Assembly (NCBI GenBank): GCA_014529385.2
Contig: CM043962.1
Span: forward strand, 53,775,905-53,839,904
Direction of reading: 5' to 3'
Length of the DNA: 64,000 nt
Source of the DNA: Adiantum capillus-veneris
Lineage: Eukaryota; Streptophyta; Polypodiopsida; Polypodiales; Pteridaceae
The number at the start of each line of letters is the position of its first letter. Positions within the stretch are counted from its first letter, which is position 1. The notes beneath the pieces were generated by a model, which was not told the DNA's origin, did not search any database, and was given only the letters and a program-made list of their open reading frames with translations. Below are positions 41,303 through 53,900 of the stretch, piece by piece. The translations under genes and the position numbers were made by a program.

Positions 41303-41710
41303 TACTTAGGGCTTGGATTAAAAGGTAAATCTTCCTACTCATCACATAGCTTAAGAAGTAATTAGTATTAACAATTTATATTTAGTAAAGCAAGAGACTC
41401 TCAAAGGAACCTAGAGCTCTGACATCATGTTGAAAATGGGGAGAGAAAGAGAGAGATAGAGAAGTTGACTCAACACAATGAACAACATTGGAATGATAAA
41501 TGATACTTAGGACTTGGATTAAAAGGTAAAGCTTCCTACTCATCACACAATTTAAGAAGTAATTAGGATTAACAATTCATGATTAGTAAAGCAAGAGACT
41601 CTCAAAGGAAGCTAGAGCTCTGATATCATGTTGGAAATGGGGAGAGAAAGAGAGAGATAGAGAAGTTGACTCAACACAATGAAAAAACATTGGAACGACA
41701 AATGACTAGA
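41303..41710 (+). repeat. 201-bp tandem duplication containing a PBS-like motif
   Basis: Copy one starts at 41303 (TACTTAGGGCTTGGATTAAA) and copy two at 41504, with few differences across about 200 bp. Each copy contains GCTCTGA(C/T)ATCA (41416-41427 and 41617-41628), the complement of a slightly altered initiator-Met primer site, followed by TGTTG, an LTR-like start. This suggests debris of yet another minus-strand LTR element. Confidence 0.65.
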
Positions 41711-41970
41711 AGAGCCATGAAAATGTACATAGGTGATGGATTATGTAGCCACAATGAGTGCATGTGACATCACTTACTGGGTCAAGGTGATGTGATCTAA
41801 TCAATTGTTTCAGTGGGAGAGAGACCTAAACTAAAGAGATATCCCATAGAGCCAATATAAGAATTATTTAGACTCGAGCACCCATTTTGCAATGGCACTC
41901 AAGAACGTGTACCCTTTAAGATGGGAAGAGCTGCAGAGTGAATGTCACACACTATATAGTTGCAAACTAA

Positions 41971-42290
41971 AAGGTCAAATTAAAGTAGAAGTCTAGAAAT
42001 GATCTACAAATTTCCCATTGTAAATATTATTTCCATTTTAGATTTTTTGCAATGTAGAATTGCGAATGACTAATGGGGCTCTTAGTAGTTCAAAAATTAT
42101 ATGAATATCACTATTATCATCTTAGATGATTAGTCAAGTGATTAAAATGCTCACTAATGTTAGGAACCCAAACAATGCATATTGTAATGTGGCTATAAAA
42201 GTCAATTTGTAGAATGTGAAACCACCTTTTTGTGAGGGTGAGAAAAACTAAGGAGCTAGAGAGTTTGGCTATGGAGTTTCCTCCCTCTTA
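41971..42290 (+). repeat. Dispersed repeat, copy 2 (possible 3' LTR of outer gypsy element)
   Basis: Partner of 24771-25075, same orientation. It lies about 1 kb past the integrase of the outer plus-strand gypsy element. Confidence 0.6.
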
Positions 42291-43075
<785 letters not shown>

Positions 43076-43200
43076 AAAAAAGGGTAGGGGCAATAGTCCT
43101 CCCCCATCAGCGTGTGGATGATGGGAAGGGTTTCGGTTCTTACCTTTTTGCACAAAAAAGTAAGTGTAGAATTTTGGCCTTTCAAACCTTGTTAAGATTT

Positions 43201-43221
43201 GGGGGGGGGGGGGGGGGGGGG
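43201..43221. repeat. Run of 21 G
   Basis: Uninterrupted G run followed by AGGG; capable of forming a quadruplex and also a frequent site of assembly error. Confidence 0.9.
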
Positions 43222-43270
43222 AGGGTTGGTAGAGATATGGCTTAGTGGATTTTTATGAAATTAAAAGGAT

Positions 43271-43330
43271 GGGAGCTAGAGCCTCCCCATCATCCGCATG
43301 CACACGGACAATGGGGAGGCTCTAGCTCCC
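43271..43330. repeat. Perfect 20-bp hairpin with 20-nt loop
   Basis: The arm at 43271-43290 (starting GGGAGCTAGAGCC) is the exact reverse complement of 43311-43330. The neighbouring sequence (43095-43130) contains a looser relative (CTCCCCCATCA ... GATGATGGG). Confidence 0.85.
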
Positions 43331-43339
43331 GCCACTTTT

Positions 43340-43460
43340 TTTCTGATGCAAAAGCTCCATTGAGGCCCATTGGAAGGTATGAATCCAATTTTTTCAAAAA
43401 AACAAATGCACAAGCTGTGTTGAGGTCCGGTAGGAAAGTATAAATCTAAATTTTGAGGAA
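43340..43460 (+). repeat. Diverged 64-bp tandem pair
   Basis: The block AAGCTCCATTGAGGCCCATTGG and a partner AAGCTGTGTTGAGGTCCGGTAGG, each followed by A(A)GTAT(G/A)AAT and a T-rich end, lie 64 bp apart. Confidence 0.5.
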
Positions 43461-44340
43461 AACAATGGGGTCAGAAGCCCCCCGATGGGCACACTATCCC
43501 TTGAAACTCTGGCGAGCCCAACAAACTCCAGATGGCACGTCTACCAAAGCGATCAAACTGCTACCCCCCTTGAAAACTTTAAGTGGCCATAACTTGCCCA
43601 TTTGAGCTTTGATTGACAACCCAAAAAAACTGGCATACACCACAACTCAATCACTTTGACTCTATCCACTAACATTAGCTGTCATCATCCACCTGTACAT
43701 GCCTTCTCCGTCAAAGATCTGCAAAGAATCCTAACTTTGAACTACCATATCATTCACATCATAGCTTTTTTTGGGGAGCTGTCAAGACTGGATTATAGAG
43801 CATCTTGAACACCACATTTGAAGAAATAATTCTAGCACTTTTGACACCTCAACCTACCAACCTGATTGGCCCTTTTTGGAGCTTCATGTCCTAAAAAGCC
43901 ACCTTAAGCATACATCTCAACAACCATTTGCCTACCCAAGATCTTCACACCTGCTCTAACACTTTTTCATGTACCTGTAGGCACCCATAGCATTGTTTTT
44001 TCCTCCTCATAGCACTGACCAACTTTGGTTTCACCAATGTTCACAAGAAAATGGGGGTAGGAGCACCCTTATTGTATGCGCACCAACAAATGAGTGGGGT
44101 GATCCTACTCCCTCTTTTTTAACTTGGGTGGCATACTGATCAGCTCTTATCTTCACTGATAGCCTACTAATGTGGAGCTATAGGTTCAAAAATATTTTTG
44201 GGGAAAAAGCCGCGTGAGGACAAGGATTCCCTCCTTCTTTACATAGTTGTCTATCAAGTGCATCAAAAGCTCTTCATGTAGTGGATAGTCCATGGCTTTA
44301 TGTTCTTGATGGTAGTGGGAGAATTAGAGATCTGCAAAAC
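43461..44340. other. No supported gene
   Basis: Moderately GC-balanced text reminiscent of LTR-element leaders, but no primer site or LTR edge was found. Confidence 0.35.
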
Positions 44341-44700
44341 AATCTTTAGCAAGAGGCTAAGTTGAAAAAAGAGGACCAACACAAAAGTAGGTGGACATGA
44401 TACCAGAAGTGAACATGATGGCAAAAGTTGTAGAAGAGATGATAATGGAGATCGTGGTAGATTGCATGACCAAAATGAGAAGAAGTATGAAAGACAAAGA
44501 GACCATGATAAACAAGATGAAGATGGAAGGGATCGTAGCCATAGGGATGATGATCATTGATGATTAGATTCACACAGAGCAAGATGATTGCTAGGACAAA
44601 TACAATGGATATTTTGGAAATGATGATCATGAAAAACATAGAGACCCAATCAAGAGAGATTATGGCAATAAATACTTGAGCCATCGTAGGGTTTCATGTG
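44341..44700 (+). pseudogene. Arg/Asp-rich coding remnant
   Basis: Plus-strand reading rich in R, D, H, E and K (SCRRDDNGDRGRLHDQ, KKYERQRDHDKQDEDG, RDRSHRDDDH), then stops, then a shifted continuation (DYGNKYLSHRR). Alternating R/D text is typical of nuclear RNA-processing proteins, so this may be a captured or processed gene fragment. Low-complexity DNA could mimic this, so identity is open. Confidence 0.3.
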
Positions 44701-45355
44701 TCATGATCATGGCCACTTTATGTATCTTTCTAGTAGTCATGATCAAAAGAAAGGAATTGTGCATGTATTTAAGGTTGTAATAAAATATTATAATATTATT
44801 CTTTAAGTAGTTGGGTGTTGCCTTGTTCATAACGACACTCCTAAAAGGAAAAACCTATCATTACCCCACTATCACTCCCCCCCCCAAAACCATGCACTCT
44901 CTCTTTGAGGGATTTAGTTTGTTAGTACTCTACAAATAGAAGAGTGGTGGTCCTCATAAGCTAACACTTCCCACCTCACACCAAAAGTTTCCAAGAAGCA
45001 CTTCACCTCACATCACTCACGTCCTCTTCAATGGACTCGTTTACCCAGGCTAATTTCTTTTCTTTTATCTAACATCAATAACAAGTAGGAGCATCTTATG
45101 ACACTTGCCTTCCTCTTTTTGGAACTAACAATCTCATGTTTTTTGTATTGGTGATGATGGTAGGTGACAAGATTCTCCTCTGGCTAAAGATCTTATCCAA
45201 AATCTTTGTCTCCTAATTTTTGCTTTGTTTCTCATGGAAAAATCATTTTGCTTCTAATTAAGAATGGTCTAATAGGGCATGAGACTCAAATTTACTAAAC
45301 ATTTGAGCTAATTTTTTTTATATGATTTAAAGTTTTTGTTTTAAGTAACTACCTA

Positions 45356-45424
<69 letters not shown>

Positions 45425-45770
45425 CTCTCTCTCTTTCTCTCTCTCTCCCCTCAAAAAAATGATGATCTCTGCTTAGTCTATAACCCAAAATACAATGTAG
45501 AATATAGTTTGAAAGCTTTTGATTGTCTCACACCTCTTTTGATTGTCTCACACCTACATTGTTCACTTAACAACCTTCATTATTTCAATGTGTGATAGAT
45601 GTTCTTTTCACGGAAAGAGAGAGAAAGTAGCAAGTAAAATAAATTTGTGGGAATTCTTATGAGTAGCGTACATACACCCATCTACTTGCACAACTGTAGT
45701 ATTGAGCAAACAAAAATGGTAGAAGAGAAATAATACTGCCATTTTTTGTATACATTCAACACATGAGCTT

Positions 45771-45810
<40 letters not shown>

Positions 45811-46840
45811 TCTCTTAACAAGAGCCTTAGTTGTAGGTCTACCTAATCCCTGATAAGAATCACATTGCTTGGCCACTTTCTTGGCATATTGAGACGAAGA
45901 ATCCCATCATAGTCCTGTCGACAAAATTTCATACCGGTGATTTTGTTTGGATAGTGTCCTCATGAGTTTCCTTCATGTCATGCTGTCAGAATCTAAGCCT
46001 TTCATATTTGTAGCCACAATGTCAAAGAACCCCATCCTTCTCAAGGGGATTAAGTATGTAGTTCATATGAGAAAATTTCTATGACTGTAATACTAGGGTC
46101 CTAAATGAAATAAATCCCATGTGGGAGCCCAAGGTGGGGTACATAGTTTGTTTTGAAAAAGTCGTCTTTGTACAAAGGAGACTTTGGAAAACATTTCAAC
46201 AATCACATGTCCTCTTTTGTTTGTTAATTGCTTGTGATTCTATTTAATTCTATTTGCATGTGTTTATGAAAGTGGTGGTGAAAAATTTGTGCAAATGGAT
46301 TGTCCAATGCATAGGGGAGCAAAAGTTGGATGCAGCCCCAATATTCACTAGAGAGTGGATTAATGTGCATGACAATAATACCATATACTCTCCATCTTTG
46401 CCTGGGAGAAAAGTGACAAGTTGGGAGGCGAATGTTTGCCCTTAGTGGTTGGGCTATCTAATGGGTCTAATTCCAAAGCAAGAGATAAAGTTACATGAGA
46501 GTAAGTATGTTAACACTTGTGACTTTTGTATGGGGTTTGGATAGTATTGGTCCAGTACCCAAGGTAACCCTTCACACAGTTCAGGGTGGCCATATGACAT
46601 GGACATGACATTTTGGTGGTTGTGTGACAAGATAATGTGATTGGAGGTTTATTATGATAGTATGAGATGCATGTCACAGTACCACTTGGAATAATGTAGT
46701 TTGGTTTTGATGCTCCTTGAGTTGATCTGGTAGGTTACTCTCATAGACATTGCATTTTGATGTTTTAATTTGTGTGTTTTGTGTACATGGTGGTGACATG
46801 ATGTGGACATGACATTTTGATAATCGTGTGACTAGACTAT
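44701..46840. other. Non-coding stretch with two CT/GA tracts
   Basis: Contains an interrupted CT tract at 45359-45447 and a GA tract at 45772-45808. TGTCTCACACCT is directly repeated near 45525 and 45545. A phrase around TGGACATGACATTTTG is duplicated near 46598 and 46806. The 63-codon ORF at 46254-46445 has no recognisable motif. Confidence 0.45.
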
Positions 46841-47562
46841 TGTTAGGAAATATGACGTAGCTAAGTAGATAATTGAGTAGATTACTTAATAGAGAGAGAT
46901 AATTTTCACACACAAGAGATTATAGAGTAGAGTGGAGAGAGAGAGAGTACACACAATATACGTGGTTCACCCAAAGTGGGCTACATCCACGGGAAAGTAG
47001 CCACTTAATGGCTTTAGTACTTCAAACAAGAAGTAGGTTACAAAGGGATTTTACCCTTAATAGAGCTCCCACCATGCGTCACTCTCACCACCTCACACCC
47101 ACCTTGTTGCATTAACTTCACACTGTGTAATGTGTGTAGAAATGGCCTCCTTTTATAGGCCAAAAGGGCTGCCCTCTCTCATGAGAGGCAGCCATGTGTG
47201 GTCGCCCTTATGTAGATAAATCCAAATTGGACCCTCCAATCCGTCCATGTGTGGCCGCCCTTGAGAAGACAAATCCGCTTTTGAATTTGGCCACCGGCCA
47301 TTGAATTTCGATCACCAGCCACCAGCTGTTGACTACAGGCCACCGGCCAATTGACCGATCGTTTTTCGACCACTTTTCGGCTACCGTCCGGCCATAATAT
47401 TCCAGCAAAAAGGAATATCCCGGCAAAGTGGTCGCGAAAATTTTCATTTTTGGCGAGTAATTTTTTCTTTATGCATGATGTCTTCTCCTCATATGGGGGC
47501 CTTACAAATGTGCGTTTTACCACAAAAAATTATAAGGGTTAAATCAAGCTCGATACTTAACA
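46841..47562 (-). repeat. Copia 3' LTR (722 bp)
   Basis: Plus strand starts TGTTAGGAAATATGACG and ends CGATACTTAACA. Directly to its right the minus strand has AAGTGGGAGAT, a polypurine tract. A TATA-like CCTATAAAAGG occurs on the minus strand near 47150-47160. No second LTR was found, so the element is truncated. Confidence 0.8.
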
Positions 47563-47573
47563 ATCTCCCACTT
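47563..47573 (-). other. Polypurine tract of truncated copia
   Basis: Minus strand reads CCAAGTGGGAGAT before the LTR start TGTTAAG. Confidence 0.8.
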
Positions 47574-47622
47574 GGAGACTGGTCTCCAAACCAAACCTAT
47601 GACTGCTTTCCATCTTGGCTTC

Positions 47623-47990
47623 TTATCCTTGAATGTCGATTGAATATGAGCAAAAGCTCAATTTCTCCTTGTTGACCACCTTTGTAAACATGTCTATAGG
47701 ATTTTGACTTGTATGCACCTTTCCTAGCTTTAGTTGTCCCTCTTCCAAAAGAGTGCGTATGAAGTGATATCTCACCTCAATGTGCTTTGTCCTTGAATGA
47801 AAGGCTGAGTTCTTTGCAAGATGGATAGAGATTTGGCTATCACTGTACAACACACAATTGTCTTATTTGAATCCAAGCGCTTCTAAGAATCTGTGAAGCC
47901 ACATAAGTTTTTTGCTTGCCTCCGTCATTGCTACATACTCTGCTTTCATGGTAGAAAGTGAGACCACTTTCTGCAGCTTTGAAGCCCATC
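47623..47990 (-). pseudogene. Copia RNase H stub
   Basis: The minus-strand ORF 47853-47623 has LYSDSQISIHLAKNSAFHSRTKHIEVRYHFIR and NPIDMFTKVV, the copia RNase H C-terminal half. Decayed upstream text to about 47990 reads LSTMKAEYVAMTEASKK. The similarity stops there, so the rest of pol is lost. Confidence 0.8.
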
Positions 47991-48690
47991 TTATTCATGT
48001 GCCTCCAACCGTGAAGCCCGGGGGATTCGCCATGGAAAACTTACCTCACCACGTAAGTGCAGGGGAGGGTTTTTTTTTTACAAGTTACATAAGCGTATAA
48101 TTTAGGGTGTGGGACGCATGTCTAACTTCACCATCCTATCTTATTGCAGTATTAGCGAGAACCACGATTAATTTGTCAAACCATGGGACGAAGCTGACTC
48201 GACTAGTGCATAGAGGCTACAAGAGGTTGTCAATCTCTTGAAAAAACAACTAACAACTCGCATCTAACTCAAGCTACACTCAAGTGATTGAAATCACCAA
48301 AAGCCAATGGCTCATTGGCAAGAAAATCGCATCCGTTATAGCATCAAATGATATCCAAATGTAACGAAACTTCTAGGACAAGTTTATAAGACCTAAGCAC
48401 ACATGCCTATGGCCTCAAATCCCACTTTAGGTCAAGTTCCAAAATCACAATTATTAACAGCAGTGGATTTTTGACCTAGTCGTTTTCGACCCAGAATACA
48501 TCTAAATGCTTAGCAATGATGCCCCAATACCCCATCTATGCTTAGTTTTTGATTTAAAAGCGTAAGTTCCTAGTTATGGTGAAATTAGGCCGCGGGTCGG
48601 CGACGCCAAAAGCTACAAAATACTGTGAATGGCTTACGTCAGTGCGTAGAGCTCTTACCTGCGGTTGCAATGCAACAAACGCAATCGTAA
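47991..48690. other. No supported gene
   Basis: Begins abruptly where the RNase H stub ends. Contains a T9-10 run at 48070 and no LTR features that I could pair. Confidence 0.4.
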
Positions 48691-49027
48691 TGTGACAACT
48701 AGAGAGGGAGTAGGAAGTGCGAGAAGGAGAGAAGTGAGCGCCGTTAGCTCACGCTGTGTATTTCTTATCCAAAACTTATAAAAAACTTACAAAAATTGGC
48801 TTTTATACCTTAGCCAAGGTTTTTGAGTAGTCAAAACTAATAATCTGGAGTTCTACCAAAGCTAGGAATTGACTGGCTGATAGAATCTGGAAGCTTGTAG
48901 CCCCGGCTCATTAATTACAAAGTTTACCAAGAAAATAGGAATTACAATATTCTCGATTTATCAAAATAATAATTGTTTTACAAGGAGAACTCTAAAAAAT
49001 GGTGTCCGCGTTAGCTTGCTGCTAACA
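48691..49027 (-). repeat. 3' LTR of coiled-coil ORF element
   Basis: Plus strand starts TGTGACAACTAGAG and ends GCTGCTAACA, 337 bp with TG...CA ends. On the minus strand it directly follows a strong polypurine tract. The left edge is less certain. No 5' partner was found in the window. Confidence 0.6.
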
Positions 49028-49042
49028 TTCCCCCCCTCCTCA
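49028..49042 (-). other. Polypurine tract of coiled-coil ORF element
   Basis: Minus strand reads GTGAGGAGGGGGGGAA immediately before the LTR start TGTTAGC. Confidence 0.75.
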
Positions 49043-49066
49043 CCTGTGTCGTCCCTTGACACAGCT

Positions 49067-52000
49067 TTATGGGCTGAAGTAGTCTTCAGGTTGACGGCAG
49101 GCGAGGAGGTATTTCAATGCTCCTAATGCCTTTTGGTATCTTATTTTGCGTTCTTTGTCAGGCACTTGCAAAAATTGCATGGTGACTTGGTTTTTCAGTT
49201 CCACAGCCGAGTAGCCTACAAATCTGGATGTGAATTTGCTTATCACCGATGCAAATATCTTCGTTCTCCACGTGAAGAATCCAGTGTAGAATGCTTATTC
49301 AAAGGATAGCATATTATGCAATGGCAGGAACATGCATCTGGCATAGAATTTATAAAGGATTTCTTCTGAAGGTTGCCCACTCAGATCGTAGCATAGGCCT
49401 TTGTTCCCTTCTAAGAATGAGAGCCATGGGGCTCCTATCTGCTCAGACTCATTGAAAACCTGTATGCATGTGAGTAGCATCCTGCAGATTTTATATAGCA
49501 TTGCACAGGAGAGATCTAGCAGACTCTTGAAGAATGTCATGGCGCCTGTTAGGGTTTTCACCATGTATTCCTCTATCGCTTGGCCTCTCTCTAGAGCTAG
49601 CAGCCTGGAGAAATTGAGCCATGTTGGCCTCTTCTTCTACAGTGATTCATGCGCTTGCCATGTCCTTACTCTGGGTACACGACAGAATGTTGGATCTTTC
49701 TGTAAGGCTACAGGTGCTCTTGTGAACAGAATCAGGTATCTCGGATTCTTGTTCAGCCAGCTTAGCCTCCACTTCAGGTGGTCTTTATCTGCACCATCTT
49801 CTTGCATATCCCTGTACAGATTTTCTTTTACCTGCAAAAGTTCTACTTTGATGAGAGGGTATGGAAGGGATAGCCGGTGCCATTGAGCATTGATTTGGTT
49901 GGGAGTGAGTTGAGTGACATTGACAGATTGTAAAACTCTCAACTTCCAATCCATAGCCGCCTTCCACTGCTCATCCACATCTAAGGTGATCTTTTCCTTC
50001 AGTGCGTCTTCTTCAGCTTTTGATAGCTGGACCATTGGCACTGTATCTTTGTCAGTAATGTGGACCTGAAAGTCTTCATCACCACTCGGCTCTGCTGTAG
50101 ACTGCGTCTCAAACTCAGCAAACAAGACCGAGGGAATGTCAATTTGGGGCGGCTCTGAAGTGCGGGTCTCTTCCTGTGTGTCGGGCTTTCCATCTCTGAG
50201 GAGTTGATTCATACGCTTCAGTTCTGCAATCTCCTTTAGGAGCTCCTCCTCTCTTTGGACCCGCATCAGTGTTGCGAGGTCTCTGCACTATGACTGTTCA
50301 AGCTTCAATTCCAGTTCTAAATCTCTATTTTTCTTTTCAAGTGCCTTGTACACTTCATCTATTCCTTTGATCGAGGCCATGGCTGGATTTTCTGTTATTT
50401 GCCACAAGAAAATGGCCTGATCATTGATTCTCTGTTCGGAATATTGCAGAGAAGCATTGGATACATCTAACTGTACTTGAATTTTTTGAGCTGACAGAGA
50501 GGTGGTAAGAAGTTCATTCGTCACTTCTGTCAGTTGCGCGTCTTTCACCTTGCAGGCATCAGATAACTTAGTGAGTAGGTCACCTTACTCCTCCATTTTC
50601 TTTTGTTGTTTGTCCCTGGCTATCTGATGCTGTTCTGCTTCTATCCTTATCTCTTGCACTTGCCTTTGGAGATCAATGATAGTAATCATCTTGTCATTGA
50701 GCTCTCCTTGAAGAGCATCGATGCCCATTTCTAGTTCCTTGGACTTTGTGCTACGGTTTAAGGCTGCTGAGTGGAGTTTCTCCGTCATGTCTTGCATCTG
50801 CCTTGCATACTCGTTTACTTGTAAAATTACTTCATCATTGGACTGCCACTCCTCCTGTCTTGCTAGTTGGGATGTGCCTGCAGCCTCTTGTGTTGCTTCT
50901 TGTTGTGTTGTAAGTGCTGGTGGCACTGTAGGATGGTTGTTCTTTTCCTTGGCCATCCTGAGGCTTTGATGCCTCGGTAGTTTCTGGTTGAGTGGAAATA
51001 GCTCGTGTGGTCTCAACCCTTATCGTCTCTTCAGTTGCTGGCCGCTCTGACTTCTTCGATTCAGGCTCTTTCTCATGTGTAGTGATATGCTCTTTTTTTG
51101 TATCCACCTCTTTATTTCTTCCGCCGGCTTTTGAGTTTCTTTGGCTGCCTGCTCCGGTTCTGGCTCGGCTTCCTTTTCCTCATGTCCTTTGGTGTGGTTA
51201 GCTTTTTGTGTGGCTTCTGTTTGGTGGGTGAATTCAGAATCTTTTTCTTTTTTGGTCTCAGCTTCTTCATTGGTATCTTGGCCTGGCGGTGATGGTGGTG
51301 GACTAGGCATGGGATGGTCCCGTTGTTCCGGCGGTGGTGAGGGGGTTGGGGAGATGCCTGGCTTTGCTCTTGGGTAGCCGCTTCCTCAGTTTTCTTTGCA
51401 GCTTCTTCTGCCTCTTTTAGCTTTAGGGCTTCAGCCTCTTGGTACATTCTTTCTAAATAATCTTTTGGATCCTCGACCTCTTTTCTTGTATGATGCTTGG
51501 TTCGAGGTCCTTTCAGGCCTATGGGTACCCACTTTTCTGGGTCCTTTCCTTGTGCTTGCCTACTACACTGGTAAGCCTGTTTTTCTCTTTCAAATCGTGC
51601 TTGTTTTTGAGCCGGCTCCTCTTGGTGGGCAGCCACATCTTTCCTCTTCATCTCTTCCCTTCTAGCTCTCTTTTCTTCATTGTCAGAGCTTTCGCTGCTG
51701 TGCCACTCCGATGAGCTGTCATCTGATTCATCACCTGATTTAAAAGATCTTTCACCTAATCTTGTAGCTCATGGAGAGGGTTGTGCTGCCACGATCCATG
51801 TATTCTGATAAGGGGCAGGCGGTAGGTTATCAGCCATGCTGATGGCATGATAGGCTATTCTTGTCAACACTTCTGGTGCACCCAAGTATGTGATTTTACC
51901 CTCCTTCTTGGTGGCCTCCAATGTTGTCAAGACATATTGCGTGTGGTCCACACACTACCTTGTTGTTGACTTCAGAACTTGAGTAAAGGTGGTGGCCACG

Positions 52001-52100
52001 GTGTGATTTGGTGTCGTGTACCTTGGTGGCCTTTTTGCCAGGAAATGGAAGTTTGATGGTACAGACGGGCTGGCTCTTCCACCTGTTTGTGGATGAGATC
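49067..52100 (-). pseudogene. Large unrecognised coiled-coil protein of an LTR element
   Basis: About 1,000 codons on the minus strand. The last 650 codons (51016-49067) lie in one frame, broken by stops at 50585, 50288, 49637 and 49295, and end at a TAA 40 bp before the LTR. The first part (52100-51112) uses three frames, with stops at 51955 and 51769. Layout: a globular N-part (ITYLGAPEVLTRIAYHAISMA), Ser/Asp-acidic and Lys/Glu-rich linkers, a Pro-rich patch, a long coiled coil (KELEMGIDALQGELNDK; ALEKKNRDLELELKLEQ; EEELLKEIAELKRMNQLL), and a globular C-part (QINAQWHRLSLPYPLIKVELL; KNQVTMQFLQVPDKERKIRY). No CCHC knuckle, protease, RT or integrase motif is visible. Function unknown; a gag-like or capsid-like product of a non-autonomous element is my best guess. 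Confidence 0.6.
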
Positions 52101-53330
52101 ATTGATTATTTACAGTTGAGGAAAATTTTCAAAATTTTGCAAACTTGGCTTTATAGGCTTGAAGTATATGCCAAATACATGCTCTGAGTGAAATATGGGC
52201 TCATTTGGATGCACAAGTTGAAAATGGTACCAGATTTTGGCTTTAGGTCTCTTAAACAGTAGATATAAAGGAAATTTGAGATTTTGAAATCCAAATTGAC
52301 TCAAAATTTGCTAGTGGGCTTATCACAACATATACTTTGGATGTGTGATGACAAAATGTCCAAATTCCCTATTTTGACCAAAAAATAAATAATCGCGAAT
52401 ATTAACTTTTCTTCCAAAATTGATAATTTTTGGCACAAATTGGTACTAGGCATGGTATAGACCTTGGGTAAGAGATATGAGGTGATTTGGATCAAAAAAA
52501 GTTGTTCATAACCCAGATTTTGGTTTGCAAGGACATCTTTGCGTATTTTGGCAATTTTACAAGTAATGGGTGGTCATTTTGGCTCATACTTGATTTTTGG
52601 AATGTAATAGGTGTGTACATATGATAGGTGAGGTGAATTGACAATTTCCAAGCAAAAATCATGCAAAAGTAAATAATCGTAATTATTTACAACAGTGACA
52701 AAAACTTTGCAAATCTCATAAATTTTGACTTAAACATGTTTCATACACCTAATACAAGTCCTAAATTGAATTTGGTCAAGTTTGGTCATGCTGGCATCAC
52801 TTTGTGCTTTATCGACTCGAAATCACTGTTCTTTGTGATTACTCTGTCTGTTGGGTTGGTCGATCAATTTTGAAGCTTTGGACTTGTCCGTAACATAGTC
52901 GTGAAGCTGTCTGTCCAATTTTGGCTCATTTGGAGTCAGTTTGGGCTCGTATGTCGAATTTGATGCTTTGTAACCTTCGAGCCGTTTTCTGCTTTTCCAG
53001 GGCTTTGCTTGATGGATTTCACCAAACCAATCATATACATTGTATATGGACCTCATTAGCAAGCCATCTGTGGAGTCATGTCAAAATTCTGGCATTTGCC
53101 AAAAACCCTAATTGTTCCACTGGGGACCCCCTTGACCCCAGCCGAATTGTCATCTGATGATATAGAAAGGTTCTATTATGTTAGGGCATGCTATGGTTCA
53201 AATCCCGTCCGATTTGGTCAAGTTGGCACGCCGTTATGGTCAGTTTTAGGTCGTAGGTCTTCGTGCACTGCTCAGTTTCTAGGGTTTTTTCTAAGGCTGT
53301 AGACTAGCTAACGGCCGTACAAAATGGATC
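52101..53330. other. Probable leader of the coiled-coil ORF element
   Basis: AT-rich, no ORF with motifs. GTAAATAAT(C/T) recurs at 52104, 52381 and 52673. GGTTCAAATCCCGTCC at 53196 resembles a tRNA B box but has no A box at the right distance. I found no primer site or 5' LTR. Confidence 0.35.
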
Positions 53331-53880
53331 ATTATCAAGTAAAGAACTTACCCCTCATGTCTCGTATGAGATGGTGCTAAAAAAGGTCAACTGTGGGCTA
53401 CGAAAATGTAAGGTTTCCAGTTTCTGAAACCTTAAAGATTGTATAAAGCTTAATCAAACTGATATGATTATTGAAAAATCAATGTAGAATTGTCCGACCG
53501 TGGCAAATATTGGTATTTTTGGAATCTTAAGCACAACAAACCCCAGGCTAGATATTTTCAGAACAGAATTCCGATAAAATCTGGAAAAGTTACGGGCTCT
53601 GAAAGGTTACACTATGAATTTAATTAGTTAAGTAAAATTAGATGGTTTCAGTAATTATTATTAATAAAGACTTTCTTATCCTAAGGTTCTAGAAATTACT
53701 GATATCTCCAATTTTCATCATTAAAAATCAGTGAAATTAGTAAAAATCGATTCTAGAACTTAGGGGGGCTGTGTGGAGGTATGGGGATCCTGCCCGGGAC
53801 TAGATTTAGCAGTAGGGGACGTTTTTTGACCTGTAGGGCTGCTTGGGATGCAAGTTATTGTCATTTTTCAGACTGTGAGT
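53331..53880. other. No supported gene
   Basis: Upstream of the TATA box below; may be the U3 part of a plus-strand LTR, but no TG edge can be defended. Confidence 0.3.
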
Positions 53881-53892
53881 GCCCAGAAAACC

Positions 53893-53900
53893 TATAAATA
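53893..53900 (+). promoter_or_regulatory. TATA box, plus strand
   Basis: TATAAATA preceded by GC-richer text and followed about 30 bp later by TTCACACAGAC. A CTCTCTCTC leader motif follows, the same layout as the minus-strand promoter at 14361. Confidence 0.5.

Noticed and set aside
44346-44684. A 112-codon minus-strand hydrophobic ORF resembling a membrane protein.
   Set aside because: It is the antisense of the Arg/Asp-rich plus-strand remnant; complement of GAY/CGN-rich text gives hydrophobic residues automatically.
51098-51714. Plus-strand ORFs with Phe/Leu/Cys-rich, membrane-like sequence.
   Set aside because: They are shadows of the Lys/Glu-rich minus-strand coding region.
53190-53215. 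GGTTCAAATCCCGTCC as the B box of a tRNA gene.
   Set aside because: No acceptor, D or anticodon arm can be drawn and no A box lies at tRNA spacing.
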